Origin: CAWDVK01 sp963805715
GTDB taxonomy: Bacteria > Actinomycetota > Actinomycetes > Streptosporangiales > Streptosporangiaceae
Assembly: GCA_963805715.1 (NCBI GenBank)
Contig: CAWDVK010000020.1
Location: 620,001 to 684,000, forward strand
Direction of reading: 5' to 3'
DNA: 64,000 bases
This document shows positions 54,861 to 63,529 of the stretch, piece by piece. A program made the translations under genes and the position numbers. Numbering within the stretch: the first letter of the stretch is position 1; the number at the start of each line of letters is the position of its first letter. Below the pieces are notes generated by a model. It did no database searches. It saw only the letters and a program-made list of their open reading frames with translations, and was not told the origin of the DNA.

Positions 54861-55709
54861 CTACGGCAGGGCGGCGAGCAGCTCGCCGACGGGCTTGCGG
54901 CGGCCGGTGTAGAACGGGATCTCCGCCCTGGTGTGCCGCCGGGCCCGCGCGCCGCGCAGCTCCCGCATCAGGTCGACGATCCGGTGCAGCTCGTCGGCCT
55001 CGAAGGCGAGCATCCACTCATAGTCGTTGAGCGCGAAGCAGGCCACCGTGTTGGCGCGGACGTCCGGGAACTCGCGGGCCAGCATGCCGTGCTCGGCCAG
55101 CATGGCCCGGCGCTCGCCCGGCTCCAGCAGGTACCACTCGTAGGACCGCACGAAGGGGTAGACGCAGAGGTAATGGCGGGGCTCCTCCTCGGCCAGAAAG
55201 GCCGGGATGTGGCTCTTGTTGAACTCGGCGGGCCGGTGCAGGCCCATCACCGACCACACCGGCTCGCTGGCCCGGCCCAGGCCGGTGCGGCGGAACCGCG
55301 CGTACATTTCCTGCAGGTCATCAGATGACGGCGCGATCCACCAGAACATGTAGTCGGCATCCGCGCGCAGGCCCTGCACGTCGTAGCAGCCGCGGGTGAC
55401 CACGCCCTTGCCGGCGGCCTGCTGGCATAGCTCGCTGACCTCGGCGGCCAGCCCCGGCCGGCCGCTCTTGGCCGCCGCTCCCGCTGCCTCCAGCGCGCCC
55501 GGGCCGGTCAGCCGGAACACCGACCACATGGTGTAGCGCACCAGCTCGTTCAGGTCCCTGGCCTTCGGCCGCTCCGCCGTCCCGCGCTGCCCTGTCCCCG
55601 GCTGCCCTGTCCCCGGCTGCCCTGTCCCCGGCTGTCCTGTCCCCGGCCGCCCCGCGGCCTCCTGCGCCTCAGCGGCCGCCTGCGGCTCGCTGCTCTCCGT
55701 CCCAGCCAT
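54861..55709 (-). CDS. chdC: Coproheme decarboxylase ChdC (HemQ)
   Basis: A 282-aa chlorite-dismutase-family protein with a repetitive N-terminal leader of GTGQP units (residues about 21-42). The core has ARDLNELVRYTMWSVF, YDVQGLRADADYMFWW, VYPFVRSYEWYLLEPGERR (catalytic Tyr) and the C-terminal ACFALNDYEWMLAFEAD. It converts coproheme to heme b in the actinobacterial pathway. The gene order hemE, cgoX, (enoyl-CoA hydratase), chdC supports it. Confidence 0.92.
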   Translation of the reverse strand: MAGTESSEPQAAAEAQEAAGRPGTGQPGTGQPGTGQPGTGQRGTAERPKARDLNELVRYTMWSVFRLTGPGALEAAGAAAKSGRPGLAAEVSELCQQAAGKGVVTRGCYDVQGLRADADYMFWWIAPSSDDLQEMYARFRRTGLGRASEPVWSVMGLHRPAEFNKSHIPAFLAEEEPRHYLCVYPFVRSYEWYLLEPGERRAMLAEHGMLAREFPDVRANTVACFALNDYEWMLAFEADELHRIVDLMRELRGARARRHTRAEIPFYTGRRKPVGELLAALP

Positions 55710-55786
55710 GTCCCCATTGTCCCACCAGCGGCCGGCCCCTCCCGCCCCGGCCGCCCCGGAACCGGGCGGCCCTGACCCGCCAGCCC

Positions 55787-56455
55787 TCAGCCACGGCAGA
55801 TGTCGATCGCGTCCCCGTACAGCAGCCGCTTGTGCTCGGCCAGCGTCCGGCGGTCTTTCCCGGCCAGGCTCGCGGCCAGCCCGATCGCGCGGGGCAGCAC
55901 GTCATCCTCGGCCGCGACCTGGTGCGCGAGCCCGGCCGCCACCGCGTCGGGGCCGCCGTAGCGCCATCCGGTCAGGATTGCCTCCTGCGCGGCCCGGCCG
56001 GGCAGCTTGGCGCGGAGCACGGCGAACATGGCCGGGGTGAGCGGCAGCCCGAGGTCAGCTTCCGGCAGGCACCAGTAGCCCCGGTCCGCGCGCATGATCA
56101 CGATGTCGTGGGCGGTCGCCAGCATGGCGCCCGCGGCGAACGCGTGACCGTTGACTGCGGCGATGGTGACGGCAGGAAAGCCCAGCACCCGCCCCAGCAG
56201 CCCGTGCAGATCCGAAACGAAGCCGCCGGCCTCCCCTGGCACGCCAGCCAGCCAGTCCAGGTCCAGGCCGTTGGAATAGAACTTTCCCGCCCCGGTCGTC
56301 ACCAGGGCCCGCGGGCCCTCGCTGGCCTCCACCAGGTCCAGCGCGGAGCTGACCTGGTCCAGCCAGGCCCGGTTGAAGCGGTTCTCGCCGACCTGCATGC
56401 GCAGGATCCAGACCGGGCCGTCCTGCTCCAGCTCCACTAAGCCTGGTGCGGTCAC
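55787..56455 (-). CDS. Enoyl-CoA hydratase/isomerase family protein
   Basis: A 222-aa crotonase-fold protein starting GTG 56455, overlapping the stop of cgoX. LVTTGAGKFYSNGLDLDWL and AAVNGHAFAAGAMLATAHDIVIMRADRGYWCLPEADLGLPL are the two oxyanion-hole regions. It is short for the family. The acidic catalytic Glu of ECH1 is replaced at one site. The position inside the heme operon is odd. The substrate is unknown. Confidence 0.82.
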   Translation of the reverse strand: MTAPGLVELEQDGPVWILRMQVGENRFNRAWLDQVSSALDLVEASEGPRALVTTGAGKFYSNGLDLDWLAGVPGEAGGFVSDLHGLLGRVLGFPAVTIAAVNGHAFAAGAMLATAHDIVIMRADRGYWCLPEADLGLPLTPAMFAVLRAKLPGRAAQEAILTGWRYGGPDAVAAGLAHQVAAEDDVLPRAIGLAASLAGKDRRTLAEHKRLLYGDAIDICRG

Positions 56456-57978
56456 CGCGCGCCTCCGGTGCCGGCCCGGGACTGGCCGGCCGCGGACTCG
56501 GCGCAAGCGGGGCCGCGGGCGGCGGAGTCCAGGAAGTCCAGTACCTGCTCAGCGGCCAGCCGCCCGGTGGCGATGCAGGCCGGGATCCCGACGCCGTCGT
56601 AGGCCGCGCCGCAGACGGCGACGCCGGGCAGGGCGGCTATCGCGGAGCGGATGCGGGCCACCCGGTCCAGGTGGCCGACGTTGTACTGCGGCAGGCCGCC
56701 GCCCCACCGGGTGACCCGGCTGTCCAGCGGCTGGCCGCTGATGCCGGTCGCCGCGGCGAGGTCACCGGCCGCAATGGCGGTCAGCTCGCTGTCCGGCCGC
56801 TGCAGCAGCGCCTCCTCCCCGATCCGGCCGACCGAGCAGCGGACGAGGGTGATCCCCGGATCGGCCGCGGCCAGGTGCGGCCACTTCACGGAGCTGAACG
56901 TGACGGCCTTGACCGCCCGGCCGTCGACGGCGGGCACCAGGTAGCCGCTGCCCGCGGGCGGCTCGGGGAACGCGGACACCGGGTAGGCGAGCGTGACCAG
57001 TGCCATGCTCGCGTACTCGATCTCGCCGAGCGCGGCGGCCGCGGCGGCGGCGCCGGGCACGCCGGACAGCAGCCGGGCGGCCGGACGGGCGGGCAGCGCC
57101 AGCACGATGGCGTCAGCGTCGAGGTACTCGGGCGCCCGGGCGGAGCCGATGGTCAGCCGCCAGCCATCCGGGCGACGGGCCAGCTCGCGCACCATGGCGC
57201 TAGTGCGGATGGCCGCGCCGGGGGTTCCCGCCGAAGCGGCCGCAGCGAGGGCGGCCGCCACGGCGTCCGGCAGCATGCCCAGGCCTCCGGCCAGCGTGGT
57301 GAACACCGGACCGGACGGCCGCGCGGCAGCGGGCCGGGCGCCGTCGAGCACCGCCGCGGCGGCATCGGCCAGCGAGCGATGCCTGCTTGCCGCGGCCGCC
57401 AGCGGGCCCAGGGTCGCCTCGAACGACAGGTCCTGCGACCGGCCCGCGTAGACGCCGCCGAGCAGCGGGTCGACGAGCCGGTCCACCAGTTCCTCGCCGA
57501 ACCGGGCGCCCACGTAGCCGGTGACCGACACATCACCGGGCCGGGGGGTTTCCGGCCGGACGAGATCCTCCCGCGCGCGCGCCAGCCCGGCCGCCGACAA
57601 GATCCCGGTCCCGGCCACCTCGTCCAGGTCGGCGGGGACGCCGAACATCTGGCGGCGCGGCAGCGGGCAGAGCCGGCCGCGGCTCCAGATGGCGGCCTGG
57701 GTCGTGCCCGGCTGCCGCAGCTGATCGGCCAGGCCGACGGCGCCGATCAGGTCGGTGCCCTCCGGCCGGCGTGCGAGCAGCGCCTCGGCGCCCTCATCGA
57801 CGGCAATCCCGGCCACCTCCGATACCGCCAGCTTGCCGCCGAGCCTCGCCGATCCCTCCAGGACGGTCACCTCGGCGCCCGTCTCGCGCAGGGAGAAAGC
57901 CGCCGCGAGGCCGGCGATGCCGCCGCCGACGATCACGATCCGGCGCGGCCGGCCAGCTGGCTCATTCTGTGCGGGCAT
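56452..57978 (-). CDS. cgoX: Coproporphyrinogen III/protoporphyrinogen oxidase (CgoX/HemY type)
   Basis: A 508-aa FAD-dependent porphyrinogen oxidase: RIVIVGGGIAGLAAAFSLRETGAEVTVLE at the start, GFVDPLLGGVYAG-like (RLVDPLLGGVYAGRSQDLS), and VAVCGAAYDGVGIPACIATGRLAAEQVL near the end. The start ATG 57978 is the only good family start. With ChdC on the same strand, it is most likely a coproporphyrinogen oxidase (old names hemG, hemY). Confidence 0.92.
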   Translation of the reverse strand: MPAQNEPAGRPRRIVIVGGGIAGLAAAFSLRETGAEVTVLEGSARLGGKLAVSEVAGIAVDEGAEALLARRPEGTDLIGAVGLADQLRQPGTTQAAIWSRGRLCPLPRRQMFGVPADLDEVAGTGILSAAGLARAREDLVRPETPRPGDVSVTGYVGARFGEELVDRLVDPLLGGVYAGRSQDLSFEATLGPLAAAASRHRSLADAAAAVLDGARPAAARPSGPVFTTLAGGLGMLPDAVAAALAAAASAGTPGAAIRTSAMVRELARRPDGWRLTIGSARAPEYLDADAIVLALPARPAARLLSGVPGAAAAAAALGEIEYASMALVTLAYPVSAFPEPPAGSGYLVPAVDGRAVKAVTFSSVKWPHLAAADPGITLVRCSVGRIGEEALLQRPDSELTAIAAGDLAAATGISGQPLDSRVTRWGGGLPQYNVGHLDRVARIRSAIAALPGVAVCGAAYDGVGIPACIATGRLAAEQVLDFLDSAARGPACAESAAGQSRAGTGGAR

Positions 57979-58188
57979 GCCGTCAGTCTGGCAGGCAGCG
58001 CGCCGTGCGGGTGACGAGCCTTCTGCCTGACGGCAATGATGAGCATGGAAGCACGGGCCGGCTCGCGGGCCGGGGCGGGCCGCGCCGGGAAGGCTGCCGT
58101 GCCAGGCACGCCCCCCGGGGTCCGGCATGATGGCGCCGCGCATTTCGCCGGCGCGCCCGGAGTTGCCCTCCCGTGCCGGCCGCTAGGC

Positions 58189-58824
58189 CTAGCTCCCGGC
58201 GCAGCCATCGGCGTCAGCCAGGCCGAGATCGCATCCGGTGCCGCCGGGATCGCAGGCATCGGCGCTGATCGCCAGCCGCCGCAGCATGGCGCGGAAGGCT
58301 TGCCGGTCTTCCTCACTGCGCAGGCCGGCCAGGACGTGCTGGTCGGCCGCCTGCAGATGCCGGCCCAGGCGTTCGAGCAGTGCCCGGCCCGCGCTGGTGG
58401 CCAGCACGTGCCGCGCCCGGCGGTCAGCCGGGTCCGGGCGGCGCTCGATCAGGCCGCTGCCTTCCAGGTCGTCCAGCAGGTAGGTCATGACGGTCCGGTC
58501 AACCCCGAGGTGCTGGGCCAGCTCCAGCTGGCTACCCGGCGTGGCCCGGGCGGCCGCGGCCAGCACCTGGTAGCCGCGCGCACCTCCGGGCACGTCGGCG
58601 AAGGCAGCCCTGGCGGCCTTGAGGTAGGAGCGGAAGACAACGCCGAGTGCCCAGCCCAGGTCCTCGCTGAGAGCGTCACAGCAGGCTGACTCCACGGCGA
58701 GGCTAGCGGCCGGATCCCGCCGGGTCATGCCAGCGGCCGGCCCGGCCAGCCGGCCGGTGTCGGGCCGTGCCTGGCGCCAGGCTCTCTCAGAGCGCTCATA
58801 TCTTCCCAGCTTACTGCTCCCCAT
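58189..58824 (-). CDS. MarR-family transcriptional regulator
   Basis: About 211 aa. The winged-helix part is GYQVLAAAARATPGSQLELAQHLGVDRTVMTYLLDDLEGSGLIERR, then the wing DPADRRARHVLATSAGRALL. The N-terminus is longer than usual, and the true start may be the in-frame ATG at about 58728. It is divergent from the flavoprotein gene at 58935; the gap contains an inverted repeat. Confidence 0.85.
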   Translation of the reverse strand: MGSSKLGRYERSERAWRQARPDTGRLAGPAAGMTRRDPAASLAVESACCDALSEDLGWALGVVFRSYLKAARAAFADVPGGARGYQVLAAAARATPGSQLELAQHLGVDRTVMTYLLDDLEGSGLIERRPDPADRRARHVLATSAGRALLERLGRHLQAADQHVLAGLRSEEDRQAFRAMLRRLAISADACDPGGTGCDLGLADADGCAGS

Positions 58825-58837
58825 GGCGAGCAAGAAG

Positions 58838-58868
58838 ATCTGCTTGTAATATGCTCTGTAAAGCAGAT
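58838..58868. promoter_or_regulatory. Inverted repeat, probable MarR operator
   Basis: ATCTGCTT (58838-58845) and AAGCAGAT (58861-58868) are perfect 8-bp arms in an AT-rich gap between divergent genes, with flanking AAG/CTT adding partial symmetry. The size and place match MarR sites. Confidence 0.6.
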
Positions 58869-58934
58869 TATCTTGAGGGCAGCGCTCCAGCGCCCTGGCG
58901 GACGCTGGGCCTGCCGACCTGAACGGAGACTCCG

Positions 58935-60227
58935 ATGAGCGACTCCTCGCAGCCCAGGCCGCCGCAGTCCACAGCGCCGCAGCCCAGGTCGCCGCAGCCC
59001 AGGTCGCTGCAGCCCAGGCCGCCGCAGCCCACGGCGCCGCAGTCCACAGCGCCGCAGTCCACAGCGCCGCAGTCCACAGCGCCGCAGCCCAGGTCGCCGC
59101 AGTCCGGGGCCGGCCAGCCCGCGCCGACCGTCGTGGTCATTGGCGGTGGTTACGCAGGCACCAGCACGGCCAAAGCACTCGACCAGTTCGCCGACGTGGT
59201 GCTCGTTGAGCCGAAGGACGACTTCGTGCACAACGTGGCCTCGCTCCGGGCGCTGGCGGACCCGTCCTGGCTGCCGCGGATCTACCTTCCGTACTCGGGC
59301 CTGCTGGCCCGTGGCCGGGTGATCCAGGATCGGGCCGTGAAAGTCGATGCCGGGCGAGTGACGCTCGGTTCGGGCGAGGAACTCCACGCCGACTACATCG
59401 TGCTCGCCACCGGGTCCGGCTATCCATTCCCGGCCAAGAGCGACCTCGACAGCACCGCGGCGGCGCATGAGAAGGTACGCGCCGCTCATGAAGCGGTCAG
59501 CCGGGCGGCCCGGGTACTGATCGCTGGCGCCGGGCCAGTCGGCATTGAGCTGGCCGGCGAGATCGTCGCGGCGTGGCCGGGCAAGCAGGTGACTCTCCTC
59601 GATGCCGCGGGCGACATCCTGGGCGAGCAGTTCCGGCCGGAGCTGAAGGCGGAGCTGCGCCGCCAGCTGGCTGACATCGGGGTGCGGGTGCTGCTGGCGA
59701 GCCCGCTACGGCACCAGCCGCCAGCCGACCCGGGCGAGCTGCGTACCTTCACCGTTGCCACCACCGCTGGCGCCGAGATAACCGCGGATATCTGGTTCCG
59801 CTGCTACGGCGTCGTGCCCTCCAGCGATTACCTGGCTGGCGAGCTGGCCGCCGCCCGCCTGGCGGACGGCTTCATCGAGGTGAATCCGTACCTGCAGGTG
59901 ACCGGGCAGGATCGGGTCTTCGCCCTGGGCGATGTCGCGTCGGCGGACCGGAAGATGGCCGGCATCGCAGCGCGCCAGGCGCAGCTCGTGGCGGGCAACA
60001 TCCGGGCCCTGATCGCCGGGGAGCGCGCGGGCCTCGCGAGTTACCAGCGGTCGGAGCCGTCGATCATTGTCCCCATCGGCCCGGAGGGCGGCGCGGGCCA
60101 GCGAGCCGGCAGTGAGGATCTGCTGCCGGCCGAATACGTCGCCCAGGCCAAAGGCCGCGACATGATGGTGGAGCGCTTCGCCGAGCTTCTCGGCGTGAGC
60201 GGCCGGGATGGAGGGACTCATGAGTGA
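58935..60227 (+). CDS. NDH2/AIFM2 (FSP1)-like FAD-dependent oxidoreductase
   Basis: A 430-aa pyridine nucleotide-disulfide-fold protein. After a Pro/Gln/Ser-rich repeated leader (residues about 5-62) come VVVIGGGYAGTSTAKALDQFADVVLVEP (FAD), DYIVLATGSGYPFPA, VLIAGAGPVGIELAGEI (NAD) and FALGDVASADRKMAGIAARQAQLVAGNI. It is close to type II NADH dehydrogenases and FSP1-like quinone reductases. The leader is unusual. The MarR gene is divergent. The PPOX gene overlaps its stop by 8 bp, so the two may act together. Confidence 0.82.
   Translation: MSDSSQPRPPQSTAPQPRSPQPRSLQPRPPQPTAPQSTAPQSTAPQSTAPQPRSPQSGAGQPAPTVVVIGGGYAGTSTAKALDQFADVVLVEPKDDFVHNVASLRALADPSWLPRIYLPYSGLLARGRVIQDRAVKVDAGRVTLGSGEELHADYIVLATGSGYPFPAKSDLDSTAAAHEKVRAAHEAVSRAARVLIAGAGPVGIELAGEIVAAWPGKQVTLLDAAGDILGEQFRPELKAELRRQLADIGVRVLLASPLRHQPPADPGELRTFTVATTAGAEITADIWFRCYGVVPSSDYLAGELAAARLADGFIEVNPYLQVTGQDRVFALGDVASADRKMAGIAARQAQLVAGNIRALIAGERAGLASYQRSEPSIIVPIGPEGGAGQRAGSEDLLPAEYVAQAKGRDMMVERFAELLGVSGRDGGTHE
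58956..59105. repeat. 15-bp tandem repeats encoding a Pro/Gln leader
   Basis: Units such as GCCGCAGTCCACAGC and GCCGCAGCCCAGGTC repeat about nine times and encode PQSTA and PQPRS pentapeptides before the FAD domain. Confidence 0.75.
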
Positions 60228-60671
60228 GCAGGCGGCCCTGGACGACAAGCTGCTCGGCCTTGTCGCCAGTCACCAGCAGGGCGTGCTGGCGACCGTGGCG
60301 GCGGACGGACGACCGCAGTTGTCCAACGTGCTCTACGTCTGGGACGCGGGGCACCGCACCGCCCGGATCTCGACCACGGCTGATCGTGCCAAGGCACGCA
60401 ACCTGCGCCGGGACCCCCGCGCGGCGCTGCACGTATCGGGCCGTCATTTCTGGCAGTTTGCCGTCGCCGAGGGCCCGGTCACTCTCTCTGACGTGGCCGC
60501 CGAGCCTGGCGACGCCGCCACCCGCGAGCTGCTGGAACTGCACGGCGCTTTCTACGGCAAGGTGGACGAGACACGTTCTACCAGCAGATGATCAGCGCGG
60601 GCCGGCTGGTCGTCCGGCTGCAGGTCCAGCGCGTCTACGGCGTTGCCCTCGAGAACCCGCCGGGATCCTGA
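60220..60671 (+). CDS. PPOX-class F420-dependent oxidoreductase (frameshifted)
   Basis: Residues 1-117 (MSEQAALDDKLLGLVASHQQ...GVLATVAADGRPQLSNVLYVWD) read as a PPOX-fold F420-linked reductase. At about 60573 one base is missing. The next frame continues FYQQMISAGRLVVRLQVQRVYGVAL to a TGA at 60671, completing a normal 150-aa family member. The frame stop at 60589 would cut it early. It follows and slightly overlaps the NDH2-like gene. Confidence 0.78.
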
Positions 60672-60733
60672 ACGCGGCCGCCGCCGCCCTGCCCGTCACC
60701 GTGCGCATCCCGCCCGGCGGGTATCGTGGCGCA

Positions 60734-61477
60734 GTGGCGACAGGGACTTTCCGGGATCTTCTGACGGCGGTCGCCGGCTCCGCGGCCGCGCTGACCGGCC
60801 TTCTGTTCGTCGCCCTGTCGGTGGCCCCGCGCCGGGTGCCGCAATGGGGGTCTCCCGTCATCCGGCAGATCCGGGCGGCCGCCGCCCTGATGTCGTTCAT
60901 CAACGCGCTGGCGGTCTCGCTCTTCACCCTCGTGCCCGGCACCAATATCGGGTATCCGGCCCTGGTGATGGGCATCATCGGGATCACTTTCACGGCCGCG
61001 GCCATGCGATCCATCCTGTCCAGCAAGTCCACGCCGCGCCAGAAGCGCAATCAGCTCGGGCTGATCGCGCTGCTCCTGCTGATCTTCGGCGTGGAGCTTG
61101 TCGCCGGCATCGCCGTCCTCGCTCACCCGGGCGACGAGAACGCGGTGAACGCGATCGGGTACGCCCTGGTCACGTCGCTGATCGCCGGGATCATGCGGGC
61201 ATGGGAACTCGTCGGTGACCGGGACACCGGGCTGGTCGCGTCGCTGGCCGAGCTGACCCGGCGCTCGTCGCACTCCGGCAGCGAACCCGCTGACGGGGCG
61301 GCCGGGCGCCCGGAAGCCCGCGCCGCCCCTGAAGCCGCCAGATCCGAGACCGCCGCGAGATCCGAGACCGCTGCCAGTTCCGAGGCAGGCGACAGTTCCG
61401 AGGCAGGCGACAGTTCCGAGGCAGGCCCGCGGCCGGCACCTGGCGCTCATGAGGACGGCCGGCGCGGCGACCGGTAG
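60734..61477 (+). CDS. Multi-pass membrane protein of unknown function
   Basis: About 247 aa with five hydrophobic segments (for example AAALTGLLFVALSVAP, ALMSFINALAVSLFTLVPG, PALVMGIIGITFTAAAM and LIALLLLIFGVELVAGIAVLA). The C-terminus is a Ser/Glu/Ala-rich repeated tail (about residues 185-235). The GTG at 60734 gives the first helix a natural start. I do not recognise the family. Confidence 0.6.
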   Translation: MATGTFRDLLTAVAGSAAALTGLLFVALSVAPRRVPQWGSPVIRQIRAAAALMSFINALAVSLFTLVPGTNIGYPALVMGIIGITFTAAAMRSILSSKSTPRQKRNQLGLIALLLLIFGVELVAGIAVLAHPGDENAVNAIGYALVTSLIAGIMRAWELVGDRDTGLVASLAELTRRSSHSGSEPADGAAGRPEARAAPEAARSETAARSETAASSEAGDSSEAGDSSEAGPRPAPGAHEDGRRGDR

Positions 61478-61526
61478 CGGCACTGCGCGCCATCGGCCAG
61501 GCCGCGCAGTGCTCGCCGGCCGGCGG

Positions 61527-61820
61527 CTACTGCAGCCGGGCAGTGAGATCCGGGCACTCCTCAGCCGGCACCGCCCGGTCCGCGCGGGTGACGAACACCT
61601 GCGGGCTGATGCTGTGCAGTGCGCTGAGCAGGTTGGCCAGCCGCTCGTCCTGCGCAAGCTCGACCATCACCTCGCCGGTTATCTTGGTGATGTCGCTGTC
61701 GTGCGGGAGCAGGCGGACGCGAGCTGGCTGATCGCAGAGAGCCTCGTGAAAGAGCGCGCGGCTGTACGGATCATCGGACAGGGTGAGCCGGATTCTCCAC
61801 GTGATCGCGTTGGGGTACAT
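61527..61820 (-). CDS. Conserved hypothetical protein
   Basis: A 97-aa protein starting ATG 61820. MYPNAITWRIRLTLSDDPYSRALFHEAL and EVMVELAQDERLANLLSALHSISPQVFVT suggest an alpha/beta fold. I do not recognise the family. It lies downstream of hemE on the same strand. Confidence 0.5.
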   Translation of the reverse strand: MYPNAITWRIRLTLSDDPYSRALFHEALCDQPARVRLLPHDSDITKITGEVMVELAQDERLANLLSALHSISPQVFVTRADRAVPAEECPDLTARLQ

Positions 61821-61895
61821 GGCTGCGCCTCCGCTACTCCAGTACCTGGTCTTCGCGTCAACGTCATCGCAGTCGCAGGACCGCAGCAGAGGCCA

Positions 61896-61961
61896 AAGTC
61901 CTCCTCGTCCAGGGCAGAAGTCCTCCTCGTCCAGGGCAGAAGTCCTCCTCGTCCAGGGCAG
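61896..61961. repeat. Three perfect 22-bp tandem repeats
   Basis: AAGTCCTCCTCGTCCAGGGCAG occurs three times head to tail (61896, 61918, 61940) in the gap between hemE and the hypothetical gene. The identity is complete. Confidence 0.85.
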
Positions 61962-62012
61962 AAAGGCCTGCCCGGCAGGCGGCCCGCCACGTCGAGGACC
62001 GGCCCGCGGGAG

Positions 62013-63071
62013 TCAGCGCCGATGGCTGTCCAGCACCCGGGCCGACGCCGTGTGCACCAGGTCGGTGAGCCTGGCCAGCACGTCCGGATCGGTTTGCGGC
62101 AGGACGCCGTGGCCGAGGTTGAAGATGTGGCCCTCGGCGGTGCGGCCGCGGTCCAGCACCTCGCGGGCCCGCCGCTCGATGACGTCCCACGGGGCGAGCA
62201 GGATCGCCGGGTCCAGATTGCCCTGCAGCGCCTTGCCCGGGTCGACCCGGCGCACCGCCTCATCCAGCGGTACCCGCCAGTCCACGCCCACGACCTCAGC
62301 GCCGGCCTCCCCCATCAGGCCGAGCAGCTCCCCGGTGCCAACGCCGAAGTGGATCCTCGGCACGCCGGTGCCGGCCAGGGCGTCGAAGATCCGGCGGCTG
62401 TAGGGCAGCACCAGAGCACGGTAGTCATCGGGGCTGACCATCCCGGCCCAGGAGTCGAACAGCTGCACGGCCGAGGCCCCGGCTGCCACCTGGACCTGCA
62501 GGAACGTGATGGTGATGTCGGCCAGCCTGCTGAGCAGGGCGTGCCACAGCGCCGGGTTCCCGTACATCAGCGACTTGGTGACCTCGAAATTCTTCGACGG
62601 GCCGCCGTCCACCAGGTAGGAGGCCAGCGTGAAAGGGCCGCCCGCGAAGCCGATCAGCGGCTTGGCGCCCAGCTCGGCGACCAGGTTCCTGACTGCCTCG
62701 GTCACGAACGGCACGTCCGCCGGATCCAGTGCCCGGAGCCGCCGCACATCGCTCTGGTCCCGGATCGGCCGGCCCACCACCGGCCCGACGCCGGGGCGGA
62801 TCTCGATGTCGACGCCCACGGCGCGCAGCGGGACGACGATGTCGCTGAAGTAGATGGCGGCATCCACGTCGTAACGGCGCAGCGGCTGCAGCGTGAACTC
62901 GGTGATCAGGTCAGGGGTCGAGCAGGCGTCGAGCATGCTCGTGCCGGCCCTGGCCGCCCGGTACTCGGGCAGCGACCGGCCGGCCTGGCGCATGTACCAG
63001 ACCGGCGTGCAGGGAACCGGCTTGCGGCGGCAGGCCAGCAGGAACGGGGAATCTCCGGTCGGCGGCGTCAC
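62013..63071 (-). CDS. hemE: Uroporphyrinogen decarboxylase
   Basis: A 352-aa HemE starting GTG 63071. PVWYMRQAGRSLPEYRAAR is the invariant N-terminal Arg loop, and FSDIVVPLRAVGVDIEI, GFAGGPFTLASYLVDGG, HFGVGTGELLGLMG and GHIFNLGHGVLPQTDPD complete the active site. It forms coproporphyrinogen III, the entry compound of the ChdC-type route. A longer frame upstream to 63209 lacks family similarity. Confidence 0.95.
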   Translation of the reverse strand: MTPPTGDSPFLLACRRKPVPCTPVWYMRQAGRSLPEYRAARAGTSMLDACSTPDLITEFTLQPLRRYDVDAAIYFSDIVVPLRAVGVDIEIRPGVGPVVGRPIRDQSDVRRLRALDPADVPFVTEAVRNLVAELGAKPLIGFAGGPFTLASYLVDGGPSKNFEVTKSLMYGNPALWHALLSRLADITITFLQVQVAAGASAVQLFDSWAGMVSPDDYRALVLPYSRRIFDALAGTGVPRIHFGVGTGELLGLMGEAGAEVVGVDWRVPLDEAVRRVDPGKALQGNLDPAILLAPWDVIERRAREVLDRGRTAEGHIFNLGHGVLPQTDPDVLARLTDLVHTASARVLDSHRR

Positions 63072-63267
63072 ATCCCAGATCGTCTCACAAGCGGCGGCCG
63101 CGTCTTCCCGGCGCCGGTCCTGATCGCCGGGCGGAACGGGGCCGCGCAGGCGCGGAACGCCGACACGCCGCCGCAGATCCGCTGCGCCGGCGGCCGGTCG
63201 TGTCAGCATCAGTGAGAAGCCTGCCTCGGCTGATCCAGCGATACCGGCACCCGCGAGGAGCTTTCAG

Positions 63268-63477
63268 ATGGCCGAGATGACGCGCAATTGCCCGGACTGC
63301 GGGCATGATCTCCCGTTCGAGCAGGTACATGCCGGTCCCGGCGACTGCCCGGATGCTCCTGACGGCGTCTGCCCGGAGTGGCTGTGCAGCTCGTGCGGCG
63401 CTGCCCTGCTGATCGGGCTGATCGAGCTGTCCTTCGAGCCGGCCGCGTACGACAGCGCGCGCGCCCGCGTCGCATGA
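63268..63477 (+). CDS. Small zinc-ribbon-like protein
   Basis: A 69-aa protein starting ATG 63268, with GAGGAG 7 nt upstream. Two Cys pairs, NCPDCGHD and WLCSSCGAALL, plus CPDAP and VCPEW look like a zinc-binding ribbon. The family is not recognised. It is divergent from hemE. Confidence 0.6.
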   Translation: MAEMTRNCPDCGHDLPFEQVHAGPGDCPDAPDGVCPEWLCSSCGAALLIGLIELSFEPAAYDSARARVA

Positions 63478-63529
63478 GAGTTAGCCCCTGTTGCCCGCTG
63501 CGCGCACGCTGAGGCCGGCCGGACTGCCC

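Noticed and set aside
54826..55017. Longer N-terminus of the 2-hydroxyacid dehydrogenase
   Set aside because: It overlaps the coproheme decarboxylase gene and is Arg/Pro-rich shadow sequence; GTG 54825 fits the family start.
63072..63209. HemE start at 63209
   Set aside because: The added residues have no HemE similarity and run into the upstream promoter region; GTG 63071 gives normal length.
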